Source of the DNA: Candidatus Gastranaerophilales bacterium
GTDB lineage: Bacteria; Cyanobacteriota; Vampirovibrionia; Gastranaerophilales; Gastranaerophilaceae
Assembly: GCA_910587055.1 (NCBI GenBank)
Contig: CAJUKY010000001.1
Location: forward strand, 62,001 to 126,000
Direction of reading: 5' to 3'
Length of the DNA stretch: 64,000 nt
A program made the translations under genes and the position numbers. Below the pieces are notes generated by a model, which was not told where the DNA came from, searched no databases, and worked only from the letters and a program-made list of their open reading frames with translations. Positions 42,861 to 53,200 of this stretch are shown here, piece by piece. Numbering within the stretch: the stretch's first letter is position 1; each line of letters starts with the position of its first letter.

Positions 42861-43747
42861 TAATTGCCTCCTTTATAAATACCGAAGGCATTTTGAATGA
42901 TTGAAAGCTGGGTTGAAAAATTCGCATCTATAACACCGTTTGAAGTTATAACAACACAGCTGCCTTTTTCGACGGATTCATCCGCAACAATTATAATTTT
43001 TGCATCAATAGCAGAATTTTTTAATATTTCAGGCAACGAAGCACGTGCAAATTCAACCTCATCAGGCGCCACTTTGATTGTTATCTTTTCTTCATTTGAT
43101 GAAACTTCGTCAAACACTTCCGCCAGAACACCTTTCAGAACATCATCAGATAATTCCACCTCTTTTTTAATTATTTTTTTAGCTATTTCAAGGGATAATT
43201 CAAGCATGTCGCCTGAAATTGCATCATAGGCTTCTTTTTTTGAACCTAAAAATTCAACAAGAGAAGCTTTAAGATTTTCAAGCTCTGCATGAGCTTCTTC
43301 AATACCATTTTTATACCCTTCTTTTGCGGCAATTTCCCTTATGCTTTTAGCTTCTTCCTGCGCCCTTGATACAAGGGTTCTTTCATCTATTCTTCTATAG
43401 CCTCTGCGGCGCTCTCCTCGGCGGCGTTCAAACCTTTCTTTAAATTCAAGGCTTGTTATATCTATTTTTTCAATTTCATCAAGCTTTTTTTGCAGCTCCA
43501 TTTCAGTGGTTAAAACCTCGGGAACAGGGGGAGCTTTTTGTTCTTGAATTTCCTGCACCTGTGCTGCTTCCTGATTTTTTTCCGCCGTATCGGGCTTGGG
43601 CAAGATATCCTGTACGGTATCTGCCTGAGGTTCATCATGCGAAGAATTTTGCGCATCTTGAAGCAATGCGTCCTGTATAATTTCAGGCTCGGCTTCGGGC
43701 ATCATTTCGGGTTTTATTTTTGGTGTCAGTCTTTTTTTTATAATCAT
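42860..43747 (-). CDS. fliH: flagellar export stator FliH
   Basis: A 295-residue cytosolic protein that regulates the export ATPase. The N-terminal 100 residues are acidic, Gln/Pro-rich and disordered; a basic patch (FERRRGERRRGYRR) follows, then a coiled coil, then the conserved FliH C-terminal domain with KIIKKEVELSDD and ADESVEKGSCVVITSNGVID. It overlaps the upstream fliG-like gene by 4 bp and flhA by 1 bp. The usual next gene, the ATPase fliI, is not here. Confidence 0.85.
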   Translation of the reverse strand: MIIKKRLTPKIKPEMMPEAEPEIIQDALLQDAQNSSHDEPQADTVQDILPKPDTAEKNQEAAQVQEIQEQKAPPVPEVLTTEMELQKKLDEIEKIDITSLEFKERFERRRGERRRGYRRIDERTLVSRAQEEAKSIREIAAKEGYKNGIEEAHAELENLKASLVEFLGSKKEAYDAISGDMLELSLEIAKKIIKKEVELSDDVLKGVLAEVFDEVSSNEEKITIKVAPDEVEFARASLPEILKNSAIDAKIIIVADESVEKGSCVVITSNGVIDANFSTQLSIIQNAFGIYKGGN

Positions 43748-44700
43748 ACGGCAAGTTTTTCTTCCAGATGTTTACAGATAATTGCGGCAACACGTGCAGG
43801 GATAAAGGTTTCATCTTTTGTGTAAACGGAAAGTACAAAATCTTTAATAACGGGTCTTTCATCTTCTATAGCAGAAGAAACAGAATTTTTATCCGAATTT
43901 TTGACAATTTTGCATAATTTTCTAAAACACCTGTCAAAAGTCATATCCTTTGGCTCAGGCAGGGTGCGCCTTATTTCGTCAATGCATCTTGCCGTTATAT
44001 CGCTGTCTACTTTTGTTTCTAAATCGGGCATTTTAAGGTATTGAAACAGCACCTGCGCTTCGGGTTTATTAAATTTTGAAATAATATTCTTAATTTTTTC
44101 CTCTGGAAAGTTTTTAATCAAAAGCGCCAGTGACGCAAGCTTTAAAATCTTTGCATCCGACATACTGGCACCTACGGTTTCTTTTTCAACTTCGGTTTTT
44201 GCCATTGAATCAATGTTTGATTGATGCAGAGCATTATCGGATACTTTTTCATCCAGCTGGCCTTTTGATTTTAAATCTTCAATCGCCTGTTTAAAGCAGG
44301 TGTTTACATGGTGTTCTACAAGCGGAATAATCTGTTCCTGCGGCATTTTTTTAACCACAGCCTGCTTTGCAATTTCAAACACGGTAAAAGCCACTCTTTG
44401 AAGTATGCCTTCTCTGAGTGCAGGATTAACCTTTGCCCTTAAAAGGTCGATTGATTTATGAAAAGACCACTCGCCTATAAATTGAGTAATTAAAGAGGCC
44501 TGCGCCGCATCAAGATTTAATGCTGTATCTTTAACCAGCGCATCACCCGATAATACGCAGAATTTATAAACAATATCAACAATAAATTTCTTATCTTCAG
44601 GAGAAATGTCAGCAGGAACGACCTGGCTTGCTTGGCCTGCCAGGTTTTTTGCAAAATCTTGCGGATTAAACCCCGATATAACTTTTTTTTCGGTACTCAA
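43744..44700 (-). CDS. FliG-like protein (by position), highly diverged
   Basis: A 318-residue soluble helical protein between fliF and fliH, the usual fliG place, and of about the usual FliG length. The classic EHPQT motif is absent; the segment KNFPEEKIKNIISKFNKPEA, with the following VLFQYLKMPDLE, could be its equivalent in an armadillo-type repeat. The C-terminus contains charged helices as in the FliG torque domain, but the match is weak. It overlaps fliH by 4 bp. A diverged rotor switch protein is the best guess; another flagellar protein remains possible. Confidence 0.5.
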   Translation of the reverse strand: MSTEKKVISGFNPQDFAKNLAGQASQVVPADISPEDKKFIVDIVYKFCVLSGDALVKDTALNLDAAQASLITQFIGEWSFHKSIDLLRAKVNPALREGILQRVAFTVFEIAKQAVVKKMPQEQIIPLVEHHVNTCFKQAIEDLKSKGQLDEKVSDNALHQSNIDSMAKTEVEKETVGASMSDAKILKLASLALLIKNFPEEKIKNIISKFNKPEAQVLFQYLKMPDLETKVDSDITARCIDEIRRTLPEPKDMTFDRCFRKLCKIVKNSDKNSVSSAIEDERPVIKDFVLSVYTKDETFIPARVAAIICKHLEEKLAV

Positions 44701-44749
44701 AACGGGCTTTCCCTCCGGTTAATATTTTACAATGTTTTTTTCTTGAGGG

Positions 44750-46465
44750 CTAGTTTGTTTCAATCCAGTTTTTTAATTTTTCAACGGCAAGATTTTCATC
44801 AAGGTCGTTAAAATCCATTGATAAGTCTTTTAATTCATCTTTAATATTAACAGGCTTTTCGTTGCGGGGTGCAGGATGAACCGGCTGCCCTGCATTTGCA
44901 GCCATTGCTGCTGCCTGTGCAGCGGCTTGTGCTTGAATCATCTGTAAATTTTGCTGTTCTATTAAATTTTGCGCCATCTGTGCCTGTTTTTGGATTAATT
45001 CTGCCGCTTTCATATTTACAACTTTTAACTGTTTTTCCTGTTCTTCGGATTTTTTTCTTAACAATTCAAGTTCTTCTTCCTGACGTTCAGCTTCGCTTCT
45101 CACTTTTTGCGCTATATGTTTCAAGCCGAAGCCTAAACCTATAAGAAGGAATAAACCTACAACCCACCACGGATTGCCAGATTCTTCAGGTTTTGGAAGG
45201 TGGTTCGGGCTGTCTGGGGCAAGTATCGGGGTGGTGGATTCAACAAAAGCTATTGAAACATTCTCAGGGTCAACAAGCGGACTTGCGGCATTTGCAATTA
45301 ATTCCTTCATTTCCTGAATTGTCATACTCATCGGAATTGAAGACTGCTCAAGAGATACAGCGATTGAAATCTGCTCTATTACCCCTTCTTTCATATATTC
45401 ATTTATCTGGGTTTTAGAAACGCCATACTGGGTTTCATTGGCAGAGCGCACATATCTTCTGTCCTGACTTGAATTTGCACCGCTTCCGGGGACACCGTAG
45501 GGAAGATAAACACTTACGGCGTTTGTTGCAGAATTTGAATCGGATGAAACATCGCCGAGTTTTTCGGAGAAATTCTGTTCATTTACTGCGGTTTTTGAAG
45601 CAGGATCATAAATTATGCTTGTTTTTTCAACAGGAGCCTGCGTTAAGAAAGTTGAAACCGTTACAACATAATTGCCTTTGCCGACAAGCCTGTCCAGCTG
45701 TGCGGCAACTTTTTTCTGCATATATTTATCATTTTCTTCTATTTTTGATAATGCATCATTTGCACCGCCTATGATGCTGTTATATACATTTCCGTCAGTA
45801 TCGGTTATTGAAATATTCTCGGGTTCAAGGTCTTGAACGGCACCAAGAAGAAGGTTTGTAATGGTTTTTACCTTCATATTATCAAGCGTTTTGCCATCAT
45901 CAAGCTGAACCTGCACGGTTGCCGTAACGGGTTTTTGCTTGCTTGCAAAGAGAGTCTGCTCGGGAATTGAAATAAATACCTGAGCATTATTTATTGAATC
46001 TATTTTTCTGATTAACCTTGCAAGTTCACCATTTATGGCTCTTGCAAGACGAATTCTTTTATCTTCTTTTGTGGATGTAAAATCGCCGTTATCAAAAATC
46101 TCTAAACCGATATGCTGGTCAACGATACCGCTTCTAACAACAGCTAAAAGTGCCTGATCTTTTTCAGACTGTGTATAATTTTCTAAGAAAAGGGTAGATT
46201 TTGTACCGTCTACTCTTCTTTGAACTTTTATGCCCTGCCGCGCCAGAAGTGCCTGTACTTCAAGCGCCTGACCTATTTTATCCGTTGTGAATAAATCATA
46301 GGGTTCTTTTATAACTTTTTCTTTTACAACGCCTGCTTTAGAATTATTATTGGAAGACATTGCTATACCTGTAATGATAAAAAGAAGCAGCAGGATAACA
46401 ACACCTGCTATAATCCCGTAAAATAACGGTTTATTTTCCATTATCTTTTTAAAATCTACTGGCAA
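44750..46465 (-). CDS. fliF: flagellar MS-ring protein FliF
   Basis: A 571-residue membrane-ring protein. The N-terminal helix (about 14-35) and the C-terminal helix (near residue 430: NPWWVVGLFLLIGLGFGLKH) flank the periplasmic ring-building domain with PYDLFTTDKIGQALEVQALL, RLARAINGELARLIRKID and VFISIPEQTLF, as in FliF/YscJ. The C-terminal cytosolic tail is Gln/Ala-rich (MIQAQAAAQAAAMAANAG) and ends in DLDENLAVEKLKNWIE, the FliG-binding type. Part of the leftward flagellar run. Confidence 0.92.
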   Translation of the reverse strand: MPVDFKKIMENKPLFYGIIAGVVILLLLFIITGIAMSSNNNSKAGVVKEKVIKEPYDLFTTDKIGQALEVQALLARQGIKVQRRVDGTKSTLFLENYTQSEKDQALLAVVRSGIVDQHIGLEIFDNGDFTSTKEDKRIRLARAINGELARLIRKIDSINNAQVFISIPEQTLFASKQKPVTATVQVQLDDGKTLDNMKVKTITNLLLGAVQDLEPENISITDTDGNVYNSIIGGANDALSKIEENDKYMQKKVAAQLDRLVGKGNYVVTVSTFLTQAPVEKTSIIYDPASKTAVNEQNFSEKLGDVSSDSNSATNAVSVYLPYGVPGSGANSSQDRRYVRSANETQYGVSKTQINEYMKEGVIEQISIAVSLEQSSIPMSMTIQEMKELIANAASPLVDPENVSIAFVESTTPILAPDSPNHLPKPEESGNPWWVVGLFLLIGLGFGLKHIAQKVRSEAERQEEELELLRKKSEEQEKQLKVVNMKAAELIQKQAQMAQNLIEQQNLQMIQAQAAAQAAAMAANAGQPVHPAPRNEKPVNIKDELKDLSMDFNDLDENLAVEKLKNWIETN

Positions 46466-46580
46466 TTTATATCTTCCTGTTTTTGCTTGCCGGCTTTTAT
46501 TTTATGCTGTGCCGGTTTTTAGTAAACAATTAGGCTTAATACACAAATAATTATACTATTAAATTTCTTATAAGGTAACT

Positions 46581-46910
46581 TTAGATTTGAATTTGCATTA
46601 TTTTTTCATACGTTTGGAGGACTTTTCCTATGGTTGTGGTTGCAATATTCATTTGAATTTCGGATTTTGCAATCGCGGTCATTACATCATGAACATCGGC
46701 TTTACCGTTCAAGGCGTCTTTTGTAATTTCATCGGGAGCATTTAATTCACGGTTTAAATTTTCAACAAGCCCGCTGAATACGGATTTAAAATCAGTGGTT
46801 TCAGGCTGTTCAACACTGTTTGTGCGAATGTTGCCGAGCCTTGTAGAGCTGATTTTAGAATGTTCCATTCTGTCGTTTAAATTGATTTTCGGGGTGAAAC
46901 CTTCACTCAT
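46581..46910 (-). CDS. fliE: flagellar hook-basal body protein FliE
   Basis: A 109-residue rod adapter that links the MS ring to the rod. The family C-terminus is clear: DVHDVMTAIAKSEIQMNIAT followed by VLQTYEKIMQIQI. The N-terminal 45 residues are polar and variable, as usual. It lies 39 bp after the transglycosylase gene and 115 bp before fliF on the same strand. Confidence 0.9.
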   Translation of the reverse strand: MSEGFTPKINLNDRMEHSKISSTRLGNIRTNSVEQPETTDFKSVFSGLVENLNRELNAPDEITKDALNGKADVHDVMTAIAKSEIQMNIATTTIGKVLQTYEKIMQIQI

Positions 46911-46949
46911 TTTATTTTCCTTTATATATTTATATTACCGTGCGGGGTT

Positions 46950-47594
46950 TTACAGATACATGCTCAAAATTGAGCGTACATAATTTTGAGTTTCTTTATA
47001 AGGGGGAACTCCGTTGTATTTTTTTACGGCATTCGGGCCTGCATTGTAGGCAGCAAGGGCTAAAATTTTATTGCCGTTAAATCTGTCGAGCATTGATTTT
47101 AAATAACGAACGCCGCCATCGACATTTTGAACGGGGTCAGAGGGGTCTTTAACACCAAGTCCTGCAGCGGTAGAAGGCATTAATTGCATAAGGCCGATTG
47201 CGCCCACTTTTGATTTAGCATTCGGATTAAAGCCTGATTCCTGTTTTACAAGAGCACGTACAAGTTTGTTATCTACGCCATATTTATGCGCCGTTTTATC
47301 AATAAGGTTTAAAATATCGCTTTTGCTGAGTTTACCGCTTCTTCCCATTGCAGAAAGCGCTCCGAAAGGGATAGAGGGCGGTTCATCCAGTTTAAACACC
47401 TGTTTGGAATCGGTTGAAGTTTTTAAAACCTCATTAAAAGGCTGCGCGCCAAATGCTGCTTTAGATTCCTGCGCAGGCTGTTTTTGCTCGATTGGGTAGA
47501 TTGAATTTAAATATGAATCAATCTGCTTTGCTCTAAGCTTTGCCTGAGCCTCTCCCGAAGAATTTATATAGCTTTGAATTGCAGGATTAAACAT
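46950..47594 (-). CDS. lytic transglycosylase (SLT) in the flagellar cluster
   Basis: A 214-residue protein with a C-terminal SLT domain (about 95-214): catalytic Glu in VKQESGFNPNAKSKVGAIGL, then MQLMPSTAAGLGVKDP, GVRYLKSMLDRF and AAYNAGPNAVKKYNGVPPY. The N-terminal 90 residues are a polar linker with no classic signal peptide, so export through the flagellar apparatus is possible. As first gene of the fliE-fliF run it probably opens the wall for the rod, the role that FlgJ has in other bacteria. Confidence 0.88.
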   Translation of the reverse strand: MFNPAIQSYINSSGEAQAKLRAKQIDSYLNSIYPIEQKQPAQESKAAFGAQPFNEVLKTSTDSKQVFKLDEPPSIPFGALSAMGRSGKLSKSDILNLIDKTAHKYGVDNKLVRALVKQESGFNPNAKSKVGAIGLMQLMPSTAAGLGVKDPSDPVQNVDGGVRYLKSMLDRFNGNKILALAAYNAGPNAVKKYNGVPPYKETQNYVRSILSMYL

Positions 47595-47777
47595 TTTTTA
47601 AAATCTCTTTTTCCCCTTGCCCTTACACCATAAGGTTTTTAACACAATTTATAAGGCGCTCAATTAAACATATATTATGGTGGACGGCAAGAAGATATAA
47701 TACTTTACACAAAACCTTTTAATATCATCTAAATTAATGATTTTTTAAAAAAAGTCATGAAAATAAATTAAAAAAAA

Positions 47778-48290
47778 TTATTTAACCGGTAATTTTTCGT
47801 ATTCGTTTTTAAGCAGGGGAAAACAGGCAAAATCAAGCTCAGGATTGATTTTATATAATGTATCTTCGCGCTCCATATAAATATTGCCGTCAAAATACAA
47901 AAATCTTCCAAAATCACATGTATTTTTTTCACCCGCATTTATTTGTATAAGTCTTTTGTTTTTATCAAACAGTTTTAATGAGGAATATCCGCCTGAACCC
48001 TGTAAAATACCTATCTTTATATAAAAATCCCCGTCTTTAACATTTTCTCTGTCAAACGGTCCGTAAAATCTTTCATCAAAAGCACTGAATGAAAAATAGG
48101 TTGATTTTTTATCATTTGCAGCATAAATTAAGCGTTCATCACTTTTTACCGATTGTTTTCCTGCAAGAATATTTTTAATTCTTAAATTAAATTTAGAAAC
48201 CGCCGCTCCAAGACAAAACGAAGCAAGAACAATAATTGCAAGCGTAAAGCTTGTTGTCGTTATTGCTTTATCGGTAATACTGAATTTCAT
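47778..48290 (-). CDS. hypothetical membrane-anchored protein
   Basis: A 170-residue protein with an uncleaved N-terminal anchor (residues about 10-32: TTTSFTLAIIVLASFCLGAA) and an extracytoplasmic part of about 135 residues rich in Phe, Tyr and Asp, predicted mostly beta (YFSFSAFDERFYGPFD, FLYFDGNIYMEREDTLYKIN). The late segment resembles one WD- or YWTD-like blade but is not repeated. No family is recognised. Divergent from coaD. Confidence 0.65.
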   Translation of the reverse strand: MKFSITDKAITTTSFTLAIIVLASFCLGAAVSKFNLRIKNILAGKQSVKSDERLIYAANDKKSTYFSFSAFDERFYGPFDRENVKDGDFYIKIGILQGSGGYSSLKLFDKNKRLIQINAGEKNTCDFGRFLYFDGNIYMEREDTLYKINPELDFACFPLLKNEYEKLPVK

Positions 48291-48479
48291 ATATGCTCCA
48301 AATTATTTAACACATTTTCATTGTATTTTAAGAAAAGAATAATTCAAGCCTTTAAAAGAATCTGCATATTGAACAACAAATTGTAACAAAATCTTTACAA
48401 TTAGCCTGCATGGCAAAACATGTATTTTGGGCTAAAAAATTTTGATTATATAATAAAAGTAATGAAAAACGAAGCCGAA

Positions 48480-48965
48480 ATGAAAATTGCAGTATACCCC
48501 GGGAGCTTTGATCCCGTTACAAAAGGGCACCTTGACATATTGGAGAGAGCGTCTTCAATGTTTGATAAGGTGATTATTGCAGTGTTAAAAAATAATTCAA
48601 AAAAATCATATCTCCCGACAGCAGACAGGGTTGAACTTATAAGGCAATCCATCAATGATATGGAAGGGTTTGATAATGTTGAAGTTGATTCATTTGACGG
48701 TTTAACGATTGATTACGCCAGAAAAACGGGAGCAAAATTTTTAATAAGAGGGCTTCGGGCAGTTTCGGATTTTGAATATGAAATGCAGCTGTCCCAAACA
48801 AATCAAGCTATAGCACCTGAAATCGGAACAGTATTTTTAATTACAAAACCGAAATACAATTTTATATCCTCAGGAATTGTCAAAGAATTATCATCCTTCG
48901 GGGAAGATGTTTCAAAATTTGTACCAAAAAGTGTGGTAGAATATTTACAAAAGAATAAAAAATAA
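48480..48965 (+). CDS. coaD: phosphopantetheine adenylyltransferase
   Basis: A 161-residue enzyme that forms dephospho-CoA from phosphopantetheine and ATP. The nucleotidyltransferase signature YPGSFDPVTKGHLDILERA and the later FLIRGLRAVSDFEYEMQLSQ and NFISSGIVKELSSFG are complete. MKIAVYPG is the family-standard N-terminus. An alternative ATG at 48462 lies 7 nt after a perfect TATAAT (48449-48454) and would give six extra residues from a leaderless mRNA; the true start is undecided. The next gene follows after 18 bp. Confidence 0.94.
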   Translation: MKIAVYPGSFDPVTKGHLDILERASSMFDKVIIAVLKNNSKKSYLPTADRVELIRQSINDMEGFDNVEVDSFDGLTIDYARKTGAKFLIRGLRAVSDFEYEMQLSQTNQAIAPEIGTVFLITKPKYNFISSGIVKELSSFGEDVSKFVPKSVVEYLQKNKK

Positions 48966-48983
48966 AAGGAAGGCAACTTTAAT

Positions 48984-49541
48984 ATGTCACAGTCAGAAGA
49001 AAAGATGTACGATTTAATAGATAAATTAAACGAACTATGGGAAGTAGGACTGCATATTATACCGGGTCATTATGTAGTGGTGAAAAGCAAAGAATTATCA
49101 AAAGTTATTAACGGCTTCCCCGATGCCGTTTCTAATGAAATAAGAGATGCGCATGTAATTTTAAGAAAAAAAGATGATATTTTGCAGGATGCAAGAATGA
49201 AAGCGGACAGAATTATTGCCGATGCCGAAAATGAACGTCACAGAATGCTGAATGAATCAAATATTATGCGCGATATGAAAGAAAAGCTTGAAAGTTTTAA
49301 AGAACAAGTGGTAAGAGAATGCGAAGATATCAAAATGAAAGCATTCAATGAAGCTGAAAGTGTCCGCCTGAATGCAAATGAAGAATCCATAAGAATTAAA
49401 GACGGTGCGCAAAATTACGCACAGCGCGTATTGAATGATTTAGAACAACATTTAAATCAACTGTATCAGGAAGTAATGAACGGCAAACAGTATTTAAATG
49501 ATTTAAGAAATAATGCAGATTATAACCAACAACAAAAATAG
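48984..49541 (+). CDS. coiled-coil protein downstream of coaD
   Basis: A 185-residue soluble protein with AAAGGAAGG 10 nt before the ATG. After a short N-terminal domain (IPGHYVVVKSKELSKVIN) the sequence is a charged coiled coil from about residue 45 to 170 (ARMKADRIIADAENERHRML), ending in an Asn/Gln tail. The layout is like DivIVA-related or ATP synthase b-like proteins found near coaD in some bacteria, but no diagnostic motif is present. It shares the coaD transcript and is followed by a terminator. Confidence 0.72.
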   Translation: MSQSEEKMYDLIDKLNELWEVGLHIIPGHYVVVKSKELSKVINGFPDAVSNEIRDAHVILRKKDDILQDARMKADRIIADAENERHRMLNESNIMRDMKEKLESFKEQVVRECEDIKMKAFNEAESVRLNANEESIRIKDGAQNYAQRVLNDLEQHLNQLYQEVMNGKQYLNDLRNNADYNQQQK

Positions 49542-49570
49542 TTTTAAGCAAAATTTATTAATTTAAAGCA

Positions 49571-49605
49571 AAAAAGCAGGTTTAAAAATTTAAACCTGCT
49601 TTTTA
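49571..49605. terminator. bidirectional terminator
   Basis: A long perfect stem, AAAAAGCAGGTTTA pairing with TAAACCTGCTTTTT around a short A/T loop, with T-runs on both strands. It lies between the convergent coiled-coil gene and the small secreted protein gene. Confidence 0.85.
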
Positions 49606-49632
49606 TATGAATTTATAATTCAATTCATTATT

Positions 49633-50100
49633 TTATTTTGAAGTTAAGAATTTTTGAACGGTAGTCTGCATGGATTCTTCCTTAACTTTCCAGCCGTTGT
49701 CTGTTTTTGTTACTATAAAATAAAAAGGAAGTCCTGTTTTATCACGATTCGGGGTTCTTGTGGCGCTGATTTTATAATCACCGTTATCGAGTTTTTTATA
49801 TGTTTTATTTGTATATGTGTTTTTATACTTGCTTAATTTTGCAAGACGGGCACCTCTTGTTAATTCTTTAGAATATCTTTCCATAGGAAAATCAACACTT
49901 TCAAGAGTTCCATCAGGCTTTTTCACCACCCTTATAATTTTTGCATCAGGCAGGTAAAAACTGGTAACGTTTTTTGAATAAGAATTTGCAGCTTTTACAT
50001 AATTTTCAAAAAACGCTTTAACATCATCAATCTCCTCTGCAAAAGAAGGAGCTGAGGCAGCTGCAATTAAAAACGCCGTTATAAAAAATCTTTTAAACAT
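49633..50100 (-). CDS. secreted NTF2/SnoaL-like small protein
   Basis: A 155-residue protein with a clear signal peptide (MFKRFFITAFLIAAASAPSFA-EE). The mature 133 residues start with a helix (VKAFFENYVKAANSYSKNVT) followed by beta strands (YKISATRTPNR, LPFYFIVTKTDNGWKVKEES), the plan of NTF2/DUF4440-like cone folds often seen in small periplasmic binding or lumazine-type domains. No catalytic residues can be assigned. Transcribed alone. Confidence 0.72.
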   Translation of the reverse strand: MFKRFFITAFLIAAASAPSFAEEIDDVKAFFENYVKAANSYSKNVTSFYLPDAKIIRVVKKPDGTLESVDFPMERYSKELTRGARLAKLSKYKNTYTNKTYKKLDNGDYKISATRTPNRDKTGLPFYFIVTKTDNGWKVKEESMQTTVQKFLTSK

Positions 50101-50210
50101 ATTTTTTCCTTTAATTTAATATAAAATATTTTATCTGTATCTAAATTTAAGGAAAACCTCCAGCAAGGCAATTTTTCTAAAAAATCCGGTTTTACAAAAT
50201 ATACAAAATT

Positions 50211-50237
50211 AAAAGGCCCTTTTAAAAAGGGCCTTTT
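50211..50237 (-). terminator. terminator after rpoC2
   Basis: An 11-12 bp stem AAAAGGCCCTTT/AAAGGGCCTTTT ends the RNA polymerase operon just after the rpoC2 stop; on the minus strand it is followed by TTTTAATTTTG. Confidence 0.8.
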
Positions 50238-50245
50238 AGCATTTT

Positions 50246-53200
50246 TTATTCAATTGTAAAATCAGGTGTTCCGAACATTCCTTCAATTTCTTCAAGAATG
50301 GCAGAGGGCTTTCTTGCCTGATTTTTCTGCTGAGCACGTTTCATTGCTTCTTTTTCCTTTTCTTCATTTGCATTAATCAAATGATGATAGCCGGTGCCGG
50401 CAGGGATTAATCTACCAATGATAACGTTTTCTTTTAAACCGCGAAGCAGGTCTTTTTTACCTTCAACAGCAGCTTCTGTCAGAATTCTGGTTGTTTCCTG
50501 GAATGATGCGGCTGAAATAAAGGATTCGGTATTTAATGAGGCTTTTGTAATACCAAGCAATAAAGCTTCATATGTAGCAACCTCGCCGCCTTCTTTTTCA
50601 ACTCTTGCATTTTCCGCTTCAATAACCTTGAGTTCAACAAGCTCGCCCGGAAGAAGTTTTGTAGTTCCTGAATCAACAACTTTAACTTTTTTACTCATCT
50701 GGCGAACGATAACTTCAACGTGTTTATCCGCAATTTCAACACCTTGAGAACGATATACTCTTTGAACTTCATCTACAAGATACTGCTGAGCTGCAAATGT
50801 ACCGCGGAGACGGATAACATCATGCGGGTTCAAAGGACCTGATGTTAAAGGCTGGCCTTTTGTTATTTTCTGCTTATCCATAACAATAACGCTTGATTCA
50901 ATCGGATATTTGATTTCGGTTCTGCCGTTTTCATTTACGATATATAATCTTGCAACATCATCTTCAATTTCAATTTCAGCTACGCCGTCTTCTTCCGCTA
51001 CAATAGCTGAATCTTTCGGTTTTCTTGCCTCTAAAAGTTCTTCAACCCTAGGCAAACCTTGAACGATGTCGCCTGTTTTTTGTCTTTCAAATACAAGTGT
51101 TGCAAGCAAGTCGCCTCTCAATATCAAAGCGCCGTTTTCAACCTGTAAAAGCGTACCGGGGCTGATAAGATGCGGCCTGCCGAGTCTTACTGTTACAGAA
51201 TCTTTGCCTGCTTCAATAACCTGGCCTGAAGCAGATGATGTATCGCCTGAAGCGGAAATTACGCTGTCAAGCTTAACAAATTCTCCTTTTTTAACCGTTG
51301 CCTTTGATTTAATAGGCATTTTCTGTTCGTATTTTTCTGATACAAGCAACAATCTTCTTAAATCTTTATCGGTTGATTTAATGCTTGCAATTGAATTATC
51401 AACAGATAATACCTGAGTTTTTGTAACAGGTGTTCTTGATTCAATTATCTGGCCGTTTTCAACAAGCAATTCTGTTTGGGTTGATGATAAAGTTCTTGAA
51501 GCATTATCCTGTTCACGTCTTACAATTAAGGTTTCAAGAACAACGATTTTCAAATTGCCTTCTTTATCAAGCTCTACAAGACCTTTCAGGTGACTTAAGT
51601 ATCCGCTCATTGAAAGAACAAGAGATGTTCTTGTTAAAACCGCGCCGTCAAGGTTTCTAACTCTTGCACCGTCTTTATATTGCAGTTGAGTCAAAGGAAG
51701 AATTTCAATTGATTCATCCGTTGTATCAAACTTAATTGATGTATCTTTCGGCTCAATTTTAAAGCTTTGAACCGGCCTGATTAAGATTTGAACGGATTGT
51801 TTGTCAAGAGAATCTTCATCAACTATATCTTCTGTTAATTCTTCATCTAAATCATCAAGTTCATCAAGCACATCGGAATCATTTTCAACGATTGTAACGA
51901 TTGAATCAGCTTTTGCTTTAATTTTACCGGCAACAACCGTACCTGCTTTAATTACTTCGTTTTCTTCAACCTTTAAATCATTGATTGAATCAAGGGTGTG
52001 CAATTCGCCGGGGCGGACTATAACTTCATGGATAATATCATTGAATTCTTTAATTTCAACAATACCGTCAATGTGAGTATATAAGTCTTTTACAACTTCC
52101 GTTCCCGCTTCAACATATGTTCCTGATTCAACAAGTTTTAAGCTTGAATCTTTTGAAATCTGGTGAATTTCTTCAGGAATAAATACAACTTCACCGCCCT
52201 GAACAACCACCTGATTTTCATCAACTTCAATACCGTTATATCTGATTTCGCCGGATGATGTTACTTTGTGTTCATCATCAATCAATTCGGCAATAATCAT
52301 ACCGTTTTCAACGGTTGTATCAATCGGAGATTTAACAATGTATTTTTCATCGGTTGAAGTTACATGCCAGATTTGTTCTTTTTTGGTTTGTTCAAATACG
52401 GCATTTGAAGGCTGAATTGATGCGATAACAATTGTTAATTCTTTACCTGCAACAATCTTTTTAATTTTTCTTCCTTCAAAATTAACTTCTTCCACTTCAA
52501 GTGAATTATTAACTCGAACTTCACCGCCATGTTCAGATACTATCAAAGTTTCAGCCAATTTTTCGCCTTTTTTAATTTTCTGACCGTCTGAAACAAGGAT
52601 TTTAGAACCTGCAGGAAGGGTATAAACATCGCCGCCAAGAACCCAGACAATACCTGATTTATTTGATGTTCTTGAGATGTTGCCCTGACGGTCTTTCTTT
52701 TCATCAGCTACGAAATCTTCAAAAACAACTTCGCCTGAAATATCGGATGTAATATCTTTTGTGGCTTTTTCGGTTAAACGTGAGCCGTCACCTTTTGAAA
52801 CGGGTTCAAATTCAGCGATTTTCTCACCTTTTTTAAATTCGGCGCCGTCAACAAACATAACTTTTGCACCGGCAGGAATATGGATTTTTTCAGATTCTTT
52901 TTTGCCTTTAAATTCAATATCGGCTTCTTTAATTGCAACCTGAACAACATCCCCGTGACGGGTTCTCATTTCTCTTGTTCTTACAGCACCTGAAATTTTA
53001 CCGTCAAATGGAGCAAGCACCTGTTTCATGGCACCGGCACCTTTAAATACACCGCCTGTGTGGAATGTTCTCATTGTAAGCTGTGTACCGGGTTCACCGA
53101 TTGACTGCGCTGCAATTGTTCCGATAGCTTCGCCGATATCAACAAGTTTTTGCGTGGTCATCGCCCAGCCGTAGCATTTCTGGCAGATACCGTATTCAAG

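Noticed and set aside
46505..46540. Terminator between fliE and fliF
   Set aside because: The GCCGGC/GCCGGT hairpin has its T-run only on the strand opposite to the flagellar genes.
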